In this document: one piece after another, positions 22,133-28,655 of the stretch
Layout of the letters: every line of letters begins with the position of its first letter
How positions within the stretch are numbered: the first letter of the stretch is position 1
IMG/VR virus record: IMGVR_UViG_3300044812_000040
Span: 1 to 33,685 of that record
Reading direction: 5' to 3' (one strand)
DNA: 33,685 nt
Origin: a virus
Made by a program: the position numbers and the translations under genes
The notes under the pieces: generated by a model
The model's database searches: none
Told to the model about the DNA's origin: nothing
Seen by the model: only the letters and a program-made list of their open reading frames with translations

Positions 22133-23687
22133 CGCGTTCGTCTAGGATTTCTTTGAGGTTCAGGAAGTCTCCGGATACGCCGCTCTTCACCAGCGGAGTG
22201 GCCGCCGGGTTCTGTGGGACGATGACAGCGCCGGTGCCTTGGGAGAGCATCGCGAGGTAGTAATACAGCGTGGCGAAGACGTAATGATCGACGCCCGTGG
22301 TCGATTGCCACTCGTAGCTTTCGATGCCCTTGGGGTTCACGACCTTCACGCGGCGAAGAGTTTCGAAGTGTTTGATGTACTCGCGCAGCTCGTTATCCGA
22401 GGCGAGGGCGAAGAGCATCTTCGCCTGGATGATGTAGTCGAGCATCTGGTCGAGGGCGCGGTTGCGATTTGAATAGACGATCCCTTTCTTGTCCCCCTCG
22501 CCCCACCACACGATGACTTGGGGATTGTTCGTGTTGTCCTGGAAGAACGACATGAGCACGTTGCGGTAGTGCTCGACGAAGTGCTTGGCCATGGTGTTGT
22601 CCGGCATGGCGTCGATCACGGCGCAGGTTGGCCGGTAGTGAATGAGCATGTCGTCGAGGTCCGACCATTTCGAGAAGCGGCCGACTTTGATCACGCCCTT
22701 CTCGGAGCCGAGGACGTAGTGCTTGATGTTGCCGATGTCGACGCCGAGGTAGTAGGTGCCGGTGTCGAGGCTCTTCGGCGTCCAGTTGTCGAGGATCGTG
22801 GAGCGTGTGACGGTGAGATCGCCCGGGTTATATGGCTCGCCGAGAACGAAGTTATGAAAATACTCCTGGTCGCCCTCGCTGTCCTCGATGATCTCGGCCG
22901 CGGTGATTCTGGTCGCGATGAGGTGCGAGAGGTGATAGCCGGAGACCTTCGCGCCGGGGTTCATCGCGATCCATCGGCCTTTCCTGCGGGTGTCGTTGGA
23001 CATCTCGGCCTTGCAGCCGGAGCATTGGAAGCATTTGCGCTCGATGTCGATGTTGTCCGGCCAGACGAGCTGCTGTTCGAGCTCACACGCGGGACAGGTG
23101 ACGTGCCATTCTTTCTGATCGGACTTCTTCCACTCCTGGTCGAGCAGATCCTTCTCGGTCGTGGGATTCGAGAAGAGCCAACGGCCCTTGAACGGGCTGT
23201 CTTTCGTTCTCGATTTGTAGGTGTTCAGCTGCTTCTGATCGGAGCGTGACGCCTCGTCGTGGATGAGGAGGTCGGCGGTCGTGGAGATCGCGGCGCTCTT
23301 CGATACCGTGCCCTTGAAGAACAGGAACCGGCCGTTGATCTCCTTGCGTTCGATGTTGTCGGTCTGGATGCCGGCGAAGGTCTGCGGGTTCTCTTGCAGG
23401 ATCTTGTTGGTCTTCGTGCCGACGAACTCGCGTACGTCGTCGTCGGTCGGCATCGTGTAGATGATGTTCCAGCCGAAGGTGCGAACCGCGAAGAGGGCTT
23501 TGAGGTTGAAGGTGACGGATTTGCCGACCTGAGAGCAGGCTTTCACGGCGATGTTCTGCGACCAGTCCGTGAGGATGTCGAGCAGGAAGGCGTGATCGTG
23601 GAAGTCGAGCGGCTCGCCCTTCTCCGTCACGATCTTCTCGTTCAGTATCCAGCCGAGTATCGAAAGGTTGGATACGTCGGGCGTCAT
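22122..23687 (-). CDS. terL: Terminase large subunit (GpA-like)
   Basis: A 521-residue packaging motor. The ATPase half has a Walker A-like QVGKS (residues 53-57), preceded by KACS, and a Walker B DLLIHDEAS ending in Asp144-Glu145; SNPTTEKD near 173 is a coupling-motif-like segment. A zinc-binding insert follows: Cys198, Cys201, Cys222 and Cys225 (CPAC and CSGC). The nuclease half holds acidic residues at the end of strands: Asp in YYLGVDIGN, Asp in AVIDAMPD and Asp in VDHYVFATLYYY. The insert and overall plan fit the GpA (lambda-type) family. It overlaps the co-chaperonin gene at its start by four bases. No Shine-Dalgarno sequence. Confidence 0.93.
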   Translation of the reverse strand: MTPDVSNLSILGWILNEKIVTEKGEPLDFHDHAFLLDILTDWSQNIAVKACSQVGKSVTFNLKALFAVRTFGWNIIYTMPTDDDVREFVGTKTNKILQENPQTFAGIQTDNIERKEINGRFLFFKGTVSKSAAISTTADLLIHDEASRSDQKQLNTYKSRTKDSPFKGRWLFSNPTTEKDLLDQEWKKSDQKEWHVTCPACELEQQLVWPDNIDIERKCFQCSGCKAEMSNDTRRKGRWIAMNPGAKVSGYHLSHLIATRITAAEIIEDSEGDQEYFHNFVLGEPYNPGDLTVTRSTILDNWTPKSLDTGTYYLGVDIGNIKHYVLGSEKGVIKVGRFSKWSDLDDMLIHYRPTCAVIDAMPDNTMAKHFVEHYRNVLMSFFQDNTNNPQVIVWWGEGDKKGIVYSNRNRALDQMLDYIIQAKMLFALASDNELREYIKHFETLRRVKVVNPKGIESYEWQSTTGVDHYVFATLYYYLAMLSQGTGAVIVPQNPAATPLVKSGVSGDFLNLKEILDERDAA

Positions 23688-23920
23688 GTGATGATGGAAA
23701 AGATGTCCTCGCGCCGGGCTATGACGTATTCATTGCCTTCGTGGCGGACGCTCACGGGGCCGTAGGTCGTGAATAGAACGGTGTCGCCGGTCGTGACTCC
23801 GTCAGCGGCCGATGCGACGACGCGGCCCTTCTCGTATCCCTGCTCCTTCGTGGCGACGATGATCTCGGCCGGCAGCTCCACTTTCTCGAGCACGACCTGG
23901 CCGCGGGTGGGTTTAAGCAT
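23684..23920 (-). CDS. GroES-like co-chaperonin
   Basis: A 78-residue protein with the Cpn10 pattern. It opens LKPTRGQVVLEKVE, as GroES opens RPLHDRVIVKRKE; then AEIIVATKEQ stands where the GroES mobile loop carries its hydrophobic IVL triplet; GRVVASAADGVTTGDTVLF and EYVIARREDIFSII match the VG....V..GD.V.F and E.L...E.DILAI strands of the family. It is shorter than the usual 95-100 residues, mainly in the mobile loop and roof. Phage T4 gp31 and others replace GroES with a phage version to fold the capsid protein; the same job is likely here. It sits within the packaging genes with an ATGA overlap to terL. There is no GroEL gene in the window. Confidence 0.85.
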   Translation of the reverse strand: MLKPTRGQVVLEKVELPAEIIVATKEQGYEKGRVVASAADGVTTGDTVLFTTYGPVSVRHEGNEYVIARREDIFSIIT

Positions 23921-24382
23921 TCAAATGATCTTCTTGGTGAATGTTGCGCGCGCTTGCTGCTCGATCTCGTCGTAATACTTCTTCATCGGGTCGCCGTAGT
24001 AGGTCTGGAAGCCGGGATCGCCGGGCTGCAGCATGTCGCGGGACTGAGCGATGCGTTGGACTCGAAGCATTTCGCTGTCGTGGTAATAGGGGTCGAGGTG
24101 CTTGTCGGTGATGAAGCGGATGCAGGTCGTGTAGCACTTCTCGCATCTCGTGGCGTACCAGGCGCAGAGAAGGCCGCTATCGAATGCCGTGCGCACGACC
24201 TTAAGGCCGGTGCGGTTAAAGTCGAGCTCACAGGTGCGGCACCAGAAGTCGGTCTGGATGGCGTATGGAACACCCTTTACGAGCGTCTCGCGCGCATAGC
24301 GGGCCTTTTCGCGGGCTTCGGCTTCCTCACGCTCGTTTTGGCGCCGTGTGAGGTTGCGCCGGAGCTGATCAAGGTCAGGCAT
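23921..24382 (-). CDS. Cys-rich zinc-binding hypothetical protein
   Basis: A 153-residue protein. The N-terminus from MPDLDQLRRNLTRRQNEREE is a charged helix that could be a coiled coil; the middle has Cys pairs WCRTC and RCEKC (about 30 residues apart), fitting one zinc-ribbon site, plus a further TTC close behind. The tail has tyrosines in DPYYHDSEM and helices. The start at 24382 replaces a longer frame whose early residues look non-coding. It ends immediately before the co-chaperonin start. Similar two-CxxC proteins with a charged N-terminus occur near terminase genes; the exact role is unknown. Confidence 0.6.
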   Translation of the reverse strand: MPDLDQLRRNLTRRQNEREEAEAREKARYARETLVKGVPYAIQTDFWCRTCELDFNRTGLKVVRTAFDSGLLCAWYATRCEKCYTTCIRFITDKHLDPYYHDSEMLRVQRIAQSRDMLQPGDPGFQTYYGDPMKKYYDEIEQQARATFTKKII

Positions 24383-24668
24383 GAAGAACGAGCCATAGGT
24401 TAGCGACGGCTTCTTCCGGTGTGTCAGCGACTCCGCATAGGTTGTTGGTGCTGAGCGCCATCCACTCGGGATAAAGCTCGTCTTCTTCCGGCATGTACTG
24501 AAGTTCAAGAAGCTGAAATTTGTCGCCGCACGCTTCGATGAGTTCAGAGAGGGTGGGAGGGTTCTTTAGTTCGCGTACGTCGGTAGGTGGTTTGGACATC
24601 TGGTCGAAACGCATCGCTTCGAGGGGAAAGCCGGCATCCTGTAGCTTCTTTGCGAGTTCGTAAGTCAT
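24375..24668 (-). CDS. Small hypothetical protein
   Basis: A 97-residue acidic protein starting MTYELAKKLQDAGFPLEA. It reads TLSELIEACGDKFQLLELQYM and, near the end, ATPEEAVANLWLVLHA, a TPEEAVANLWL pattern I recall from many small phage and plasmid proteins. Its start at 24668 forms an ATGA overlap with the upstream gene and its end overlaps the next by eight bases. No Shine-Dalgarno sequence and no enzyme motif. The reading is convincing, the role unknown. Confidence 0.7.
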   Translation of the reverse strand: MTYELAKKLQDAGFPLEAMRFDQMSKPPTDVRELKNPPTLSELIEACGDKFQLLELQYMPEEDELYPEWMALSTNNLCGVADTPEEAVANLWLVLHA

Positions 24669-24862
24669 TTGAGAATGTCGCGGATTTTCTGAAACACAGT
24701 CCCCCATCCCTGCTCGGTCTCCTTCATGTACACGAGCGCTTCTTCCTCGGTCATATCGGGCAGGAACTCGGCCTTGGCGGCCTTTGAGAAGTGCTCGACG
24801 TGTTCGGGAAGGATGTCGGGGTTACTCGCCAGTTTCCAGAGTTTCTTGAGGCGTTTGAACAT
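24665..24862 (-). CDS. Small helical hypothetical protein
   Basis: A 65-residue protein, MFKRLKKLWKLASNPDILPE, followed by amphipathic helices with HVEHFSKAAKAEFLPD and EEALVYMKETEQG. It is basic at the front and acidic later. It overlaps the upstream gene by 41 bases and the downstream gene by four (ATGA). I do not recognise it. Confidence 0.6.
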   Translation of the reverse strand: MFKRLKKLWKLASNPDILPEHVEHFSKAAKAEFLPDMTEEEALVYMKETEQGWGTVFQKIRDILK

Positions 24863-25067
24863 CGAGGTAGGGGTTTTCTACGACCTTGAAGGAGCCAGAG
24901 ACAATCGTGCCGACCGTGAGCTTCTGAAGTTCTTCGACGCTGAGGTCGCAGACAAACTCTATGCGGACAGTGGGCTCCCAAAAGCCCTGCGCGAGGGGGG
25001 AGCGGTATCTCTCTGTGCGAATGATAAAACTATTCGGCGGCGCCTTCTTCTTGAATATGTTGAACAT
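24822..25067 (-). CDS. Small hypothetical protein overlapping both neighbours
   Basis: An 81-residue protein, MFNIFKKKAPPNSFIIRTER. A beta-rich middle (TVRIEFVCDLSVEELQKLTVGTIVSGSFKVVE) suggests a compact fold. The first 38 bases overlap the small terminase gene and the last 41 overlap the next gene, unusually long overlaps. Both it and the gene after it start with a basic MF..FKK-like or MFKRLKK segment. No known family. Confidence 0.55.
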   Translation of the reverse strand: MFNIFKKKAPPNSFIIRTERYRSPLAQGFWEPTVRIEFVCDLSVEELQKLTVGTIVSGSFKVVENPYLDVQTPQETLETGE

Positions 25068-25521
25068 GGGCTGATGCGAGAACTTGCTTCAGCTCCTTTT
25101 CGAGCTGCAGCACGGCGACCTTTACCTCTGGGATCTGGAAGACGTTGTAGGTGATCTGGGGAGCTGCTGGCGGGCGTTCGTCGTCGTGATCGCGATAGCC
25201 GTGCTTCGACATCATGAGGCCGACGGTTTTCTGCTGGAACGTGCCATCGAGGCCACCATTTGCGAGGGCTCTCTCCTGTCCGGCGAGTATTCTCTTGACG
25301 ATGGCAGAAAATTCTGGCTTGGCCGGATCATTGGACCAGTCGCGAACTGTCTCGCGCGTAATACCAAGAACCATAGCGAGGCCCGCGATCTGTGGCACCT
25401 TGTCGCCGGTCGCGGCGTAATTCTTCAGATAGTCCTCGGCCTTGGCCACGATGTCTGGGCCGTAAAGCGAAGGGCGACCGACCGGATTGGGTTCAGGCGG
25501 CTTTGATGATTTCCGGGGCAT
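25030..25521 (-). CDS. terS: Terminase small subunit
   Basis: A 163-residue DNA-recognition subunit of the packaging machine. After a basic Pro-rich lead (PRKSSKPPEPNPVGRPSLYG) comes a helix-turn-helix, IAGLAMVLGITRETVRDWSND, then FSAIVKRILAGQERALANGG and a KTVGLMMSKHGYRDHDDE segment, a pattern I associate with the small terminase family of P22-like and other phages. The C-terminal helix (KVAVLQLEKELKQVLASA) is a likely oligomerisation region. The start at 25521 is chosen because earlier residues look non-coding. It overlaps the next gene by 38 bases. It is separated from terL by the small genes and co-chaperonin, where usually the two are adjacent. Confidence 0.8.
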   Translation of the reverse strand: MPRKSSKPPEPNPVGRPSLYGPDIVAKAEDYLKNYAATGDKVPQIAGLAMVLGITRETVRDWSNDPAKPEFSAIVKRILAGQERALANGGLDGTFQQKTVGLMMSKHGYRDHDDERPPAAPQITYNVFQIPEVKVAVLQLEKELKQVLASAHVQHIQEEGAAE

Positions 25522-25711
25522 CGGGCGTGATGATCGGCGATTGCGGCTCTTCGACCAGATCGACGAGGCTAAGCCGAGGCTCGATAGCGATCTGTCCGTA
25601 GTGAATGGTCGCAACCGGCGCGATCTTGTACTTCTCGCCGAGGGCCTTCAGCTCCTCCTGGAAGCGCTTGGAGCGGTACTCGTAGTCCGGGTTGTTCGTG
25701 GGATTGGACAT
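25493..25711 (-). CDS. Small hypothetical protein, first gene of the packaging operon
   Basis: A 72-residue protein starting MSNPTNNPDYEYRSKRFQEE. A helix (LKALGEKYKIAPVATIHYG) and an acidic end (VDLVEEPQSPIITPDAPEI) follow. AAAGGA lies 11 bases upstream of the ATG. It is the most upstream gene of the leftward packaging operon and overlaps the small terminase gene by 29 bases. Not recognised; many phages place a similar small gene ahead of terS. Confidence 0.6.
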   Translation of the reverse strand: MSNPTNNPDYEYRSKRFQEELKALGEKYKIAPVATIHYGQIAIEPRLSLVDLVEEPQSPIITPDAPEIIKAA

Positions 25712-25728
25712 GGGAGGGGTGTCCTTTC

Positions 25729-25756
25729 AGGGTAGAACACCTGTGGGTTTTGGCAA
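25729..25756 (-). promoter_or_regulatory. Candidate promoter of the packaging/virion operon
   Basis: On the minus strand TTGCCA (plus-strand 25751-25756) and TACCCT (25729-25734) are spaced 16 bases apart. The ATG follows after about 17 bases, with AAAGGA between. The -10 only matches the TAnnnT core, so this is tentative. Confidence 0.35.
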
Positions 25757-25768
25757 GGGGACAACGCT

Positions 25769-25798
25769 TTGACTTTTGACGTCTAGACGTCATATCAT
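25769..25798 (+). promoter_or_regulatory. Methyltransferase promoter with a palindrome filling the spacer
   Basis: TTGACT at 25769-25774 and TATCAT at 25793-25798 (five of six consensus bases) are separated by 18 bases. The perfect 16-bp palindrome TGACGTCTAGACGTCA at 25777-25792 fills that spacer, so a bound dimer would block polymerase. The ATG follows only eight bases after the -10, leaving little or no leader. Confidence 0.65.
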
Positions 25799-25806
25799 CG
25801 GCCACC

Positions 25807-26952
25807 ATGTCGATCACGGAGGTGCGTCGGCGTCCCGGCCAGGTGAGGGACGCGATCGTTGAGGTTCTGACGCGGCAGCCGGACGGCGCTTCCCTGAACG
25901 AGATTCAAAGCGGGGTCATCTCCCTGATCGGTCCGACATCGCCCTCGAGCATCCGATCCTATCTGAACCTGAACGCGGAGTCGCTGTTTGACCGGACGGC
26001 TCGGGGACGGTACAGCCTGCGGGGTTCGGCACGCCGAACGGGTACGCAGCGTAACTTCCGATCGGCGAGCATCGGGCGTTCCACGCTTGTCCTGGCTGAC
26101 TGCATCGAATGGCTGAATCAGCAGCCGGAGAACAGCATCCACGGGGTTGTGACCGATCCTCCGTACGGCCTCGTGGAGTACGAGCCAGAGCAGCAGGAGA
26201 AGATGCGGAACGGGAACGGTGGTATCTGGCGGATCCCGCCGTCTTTCGACGGGACGAAACGCGCTCCCCTGCCTCGGTTTTCGGTTCTCACGGCTGGGGA
26301 TGTGGAAGACCTGGTGAGCTTCTTTTTCAAGTGGGCCGGCGCTCTTCTGCGTCCTTTGGTGCCCGGCGCGAACGTGATCGTGGCAAGCAATCCTCTCCTC
26401 TCGTACGCCGTAGGATCAGCGCTAGCTCGGGCTGGCTTGGAGCGTCGGGGCGAGATTGTCCGTCTCGTGATGACGATGCGGGGCGGCGATCGGCCGAAGA
26501 ACGCGCACGAGGAGTTTTCGGGGGTGAGCGTGATGCCGCGTTCGATGTGGGAGCCGTGGCTCATGTTCCGGAAGCCGGTCGAGGGTCGGGTGCAGGACAA
26601 TCTGCGGAAGTGGAAGACGGGCGGTTTCCGACGGCCCTCTGCGGAGCGGCCGTTCGGCGATGTGATCGAGTCGTCGCCGACACACAAATGTGAGCGGGCG
26701 CTGGCTCCCCATCCGAGCCTCAAGCCGCAGGCGTTCCTTCGTACGCTAGTGCGAGGGGTGCTGCCGCTCGGCGAAGGCGTGGTGTGCGATCCGTTTGCGG
26801 GTTCGGGTTCCACGCTCGCTGCCGCCGAGGCGGTCGGTTACCAGAGCATAGGCGTCGAGAAGGATGCCGCTTTCTTTGAGCTCGCGAAGAAAGCTATCCC
26901 GAAGCTCGCGGCCTACAAAAACGGCCACGGGCCTCACTTGTTCAATTTGTAA
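25807..26952 (+). CDS. DNA methyltransferase with N-terminal winged helix
   Basis: A 381-residue SAM-dependent DNA methylase on the plus strand. Residues 1-75 are a winged-helix-like domain (GQVRDAIVEVLTRQPDGAS, LNEIQSGV, SIRSYLNLN), similar to HARE-HTH-type modules. The methylase has its catalytic motif DPPY at residues 117-120 ahead of the SAM-binding FAGSG at 330-334, with VVCDPFAG before it; the long stretch between holds the target-recognition region, and HPSLKPQ at about 302 is typical of the beta class. The order points to N4-cytosine or N6-adenine methylation. It is followed, tail to tail, by a PD-(D/E)XK protein, so it is probably the modification half of a restriction-modification pair. 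Its own promoter and palindrome suggest autoregulation. Confidence 0.88.
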   Translation: MSITEVRRRPGQVRDAIVEVLTRQPDGASLNEIQSGVISLIGPTSPSSIRSYLNLNAESLFDRTARGRYSLRGSARRTGTQRNFRSASIGRSTLVLADCIEWLNQQPENSIHGVVTDPPYGLVEYEPEQQEKMRNGNGGIWRIPPSFDGTKRAPLPRFSVLTAGDVEDLVSFFFKWAGALLRPLVPGANVIVASNPLLSYAVGSALARAGLERRGEIVRLVMTMRGGDRPKNAHEEFSGVSVMPRSMWEPWLMFRKPVEGRVQDNLRKWKTGGFRRPSAERPFGDVIESSPTHKCERALAPHPSLKPQAFLRTLVRGVLPLGEGVVCDPFAGSGSTLAAAEAVGYQSIGVEKDAAFFELAKKAIPKLAAYKNGHGPHLFNL

Positions 26953-27542
26953 AGGCAGCTCTCGCGGAAGGTCTTGATTCCCTCGCGATGGAGCGATGCG
27001 GTGCGGGTGCCGAGCGGTCCGCGGTTGTTGTGGCGGAAGTCGGCCTTGACGACATGGGCGAGATAAACCTCGGTGAACTCCATGGGCCGCCGGTCCTGTG
27101 CCGGTTCGGTCGTCGTATCGACCCGGTAGACGAAGACGCATAGCCACTGATCGCGCGCTCCGTGCATGTCCACTTGGCCACCGGCCTTCACGGTCGACTT
27201 CACTTCGACGCCTTCCTCTCCGGCCTGGACAGAATCGGATGGGTAGCGCCCCTGCTTGATGAGATCGGGATGGCCGTTCGGATAGTTGTTCCTCGTGAGA
27301 ACTCGGGAGTGCTTGCCGAGGCTCGCGGTGATCATGTCTGAGATCATCCCCGACATCTGAGCGCCGCGGAGCATGTCGTCGAGGCGCGGCAGTCCTCGCT
27401 CGACGAGCTTCTCGTTCACATCGAAAAAGAAGTCGTACACGTCCTGCATCGCGATCTTGAAGTCATCGATGCGGAGATCATAGGGAAGCTGGACATCGGC
27501 TTTGAACGCCGAATCATCGCGCACTGCTCTCTTGACTGGCAC
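26934..27542 (-). CDS. Putative restriction endonuclease, PD-(D/E)XK type
   Basis: A 202-residue protein whose last 19 bases overlap the methyltransferase gene from the opposite strand. It carries a PD-(D/E)XK-type core: Pro92-Asp93 in NGHPDLI, then Glu113-Val-Lys115 in EEGVEVKSTVK, with a strand-helix arrangement (QWLCVFVYRVDTTTE) after it. Upstream is a helical region (DDFKIAMQDVYDFFFDVNEKL). A DPDL-EVK pair close to a beta-class methylase is the usual layout of a Type II restriction enzyme. The ending TEVYLAHV...FRHNNRG...GTRTA fits what I recall of a poorly described family beside methylases. The name is inference from motif plus neighbour. No Shine-Dalgarno sequence. Confidence 0.65.
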   Translation of the reverse strand: MPVKRAVRDDSAFKADVQLPYDLRIDDFKIAMQDVYDFFFDVNEKLVERGLPRLDDMLRGAQMSGMISDMITASLGKHSRVLTRNNYPNGHPDLIKQGRYPSDSVQAGEEGVEVKSTVKAGGQVDMHGARDQWLCVFVYRVDTTTEPAQDRRPMEFTEVYLAHVVKADFRHNNRGPLGTRTASLHREGIKTFRESCLYKLNK

Positions 27543-27576
27543 GAGCGTAGTCTACCGCCTGTGGAGCTTCTTTCCG

Positions 27577-27735
27577 TCACGACTGATGCTCGCGCCGCCA
27601 CTTCTCGCACTGGGCGATCTCGCAGGCGCTCGGCGACGTAAATTTGAAGTCGGGGTGCATGTCGCGGCGGTGTTGCGAAAGATTGGCGACTTCCTTGTGG
27701 CATAGGCCGCAGTGGAAACTGGGCTCGTTGGTCAT
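27577..27735 (-). CDS. Small zinc-finger protein (C2H2-like)
   Basis: A 52-residue protein starting MTNEPSFHCGLCHKE. The pattern C-x2-C-x8-H-x4-H (HCGLC then SQHRRDMH) is a C2H2-type metal site; a second Cys pair lies in SACEIAQC near the end. The ATG overlaps the preceding stop by ATGA. It sits between the restriction enzyme gene and another zinc protein in a likely operon. Possible roles include DNA binding or a regulatory subunit of the nuclease; there is no direct evidence. Confidence 0.6.
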   Translation of the reverse strand: MTNEPSFHCGLCHKEVANLSQHRRDMHPDFKFTSPSACEIAQCEKWRREHQS

Positions 27736-27899
27736 GTCGGTGATGAAAAAAGACTCGGTTGATTTTCGGGCACTTTCTCCCGCCGGCACTTGGCGCAGAC
27801 CTTCTCGGTGGCGCGGAGGTAGACGAGTGAAAAGCGCGGCTTCCCGCACGTGAGGCAGCGGTACGGATAGATCGCGCGTCGTTTCGCTCGAAGGGTCAT
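27732..27899 (-). CDS. Small zinc-ribbon protein, 55 residues
   Basis: Reads MTLRAKRRAIYPYRCLTCGK, then FSLVYLRATEKVCAKCRREK and a short Pro/Ser tail. Cys pairs CLTC and CAKC, about 18 residues apart, frame a beta-rich segment, as in rubredoxin-like or ribosomal zinc ribbons. It is very basic. Both ends are joined by ATGA overlaps to RusA upstream and the zinc-finger gene downstream, so it is certainly part of the operon. Too short to call beyond a metal-binding, probably nucleic-acid-binding, protein. Confidence 0.7.
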   Translation of the reverse strand: MTLRAKRRAIYPYRCLTCGKPRFSLVYLRATEKVCAKCRREKVPENQPSLFSSPT

Positions 27900-28270
27900 G
27901 GGTAAAGTGGTGTGATTTCGACTTCGACGCGGGCGTTCTTTGGTTCGATGCCGCCGAGCTGCAGGTGAAGGTCGGATACGAGGAAAGCGGAGTCGTCCTC
28001 GATGATCTCGGCGTCCACGAGAAGGTCCATCACGGACTCGGCGGCATTCGAGAGATCGAACCTCCTGCGGCTATCCGCGAAGAACTGGAGCGCGACGGCA
28101 GCTCGCGCGATCGGCTTCTTCGGTCGATGTCGCCGGATACGAAGCATCATCTCCTCGTGCCATGCGAGGAAGGCTTCCGAGGAGATGAGCCGCGGACGTC
28201 CGCCGGCGTTGATGATGCGCTTCGAGTTTTTCTTGCTCGGCACGCGGCCGGGAAGGACGAGGTGCATCAA
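27896..28270 (-). CDS. rusA: RusA-type Holliday-junction resolvase
   Basis: A 124-residue protein of the RusA family, which cuts four-way DNA junctions in recombination and replication. The opening LVLPGRVPSKKNSKRI is the family's substrate-binding front with the PS.KN motif. The catalytic metal set is visible as RRRFDLSNAAESVMDLLVDA and IIEDDSAF: Asp72, Asn75 (in place of the usual Asp/Asn at this site), Asp82 and Asp92/93. The size is that of E. coli RusA (120). It is joined by ATGA overlaps to both neighbours. In a phage it would resolve concatemer branches before packaging. Confidence 0.88.
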   Translation of the reverse strand: MMHLVLPGRVPSKKNSKRIINAGGRPRLISSEAFLAWHEEMMLRIRRHRPKKPIARAAVALQFFADSRRRFDLSNAAESVMDLLVDAEIIEDDSAFLVSDLHLQLGGIEPKNARVEVEITPLYP

Positions 28271-28602
28271 AGCTGAATCGTTTCGATGAGCGCGTAGAGA
28301 CGGTTCGCTATTTCATTGGCTCGGACCGTGGCGCCGTCGATGTCGGCAGCGAGTGACGATGAGCGTTCGGGGCGAGCAGACTCCTTACGGTTGTCGGTTT
28401 CGATACCGCCTACGATCGGCGAGAGCCGCTTCGCGAGCGCCTCGCTCGCACTAAGACCACGTTCAAGGGTTTGGAACAACGCGTCAATTGCCCTAGGAAC
28501 CTCTTTCGGGGCGGATTCTGCGGCCATTGGTCCCATTGGTCCGCCGGGTAGTCCGGAGGAGCTTCTAAGCCTTGAGTCATTTTCGAGCGAATCAGGGTAC
28601 AT
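28267..28602 (-). CDS. Hypothetical protein upstream of rusA
   Basis: A 111-residue protein beginning MYPDSLENDSRLRSSSGLPG, with a Pro/Gly-rich stretch, then a helical part (DALFQTLERGLSASEALAKR and ATVRANEIANRLYALIETI). Ser/Ala/Glu-rich, no known motif. The start at 28602 is chosen because it is preceded by A-rich bases (TTACAAAAAC) and residues upstream look non-coding. It overlaps rusA by four bases. The helical half could be a dimerisation unit. Confidence 0.55.
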   Translation of the reverse strand: MYPDSLENDSRLRSSSGLPGGPMGPMAAESAPKEVPRAIDALFQTLERGLSASEALAKRLSPIVGGIETDNRKESARPERSSSLAADIDGATVRANEIANRLYALIETIQL

Positions 28603-28620
28603 GTTTTTGTAATGCTGCAA

Positions 28621-28641
28621 GGGCCGACCGAATAGCGGCCC
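28621..28641 (-). other. Hairpin in the leader of the 111-residue gene
   Basis: GGGCCG and CGGCCC pair over six bases around a 9-base loop. It lies between the NinB-like gene and the next minus-strand start, without a T-run. It may stabilise or pause the mRNA. Confidence 0.35.
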
Positions 28642-28655
28642 GTGGTGAATGTGGC

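Noticed and set aside
22518-23249. 243-residue plus-strand frame opposite the large terminase
   Set aside because: Val/Asp/Glu-rich shadow of the terminase gene with no motif or start signal.
26118-26813. 231-residue minus-strand frame opposite the methylase
   Set aside because: Ser/Arg/Pro-rich antisense of a gene with firm catalytic motifs.
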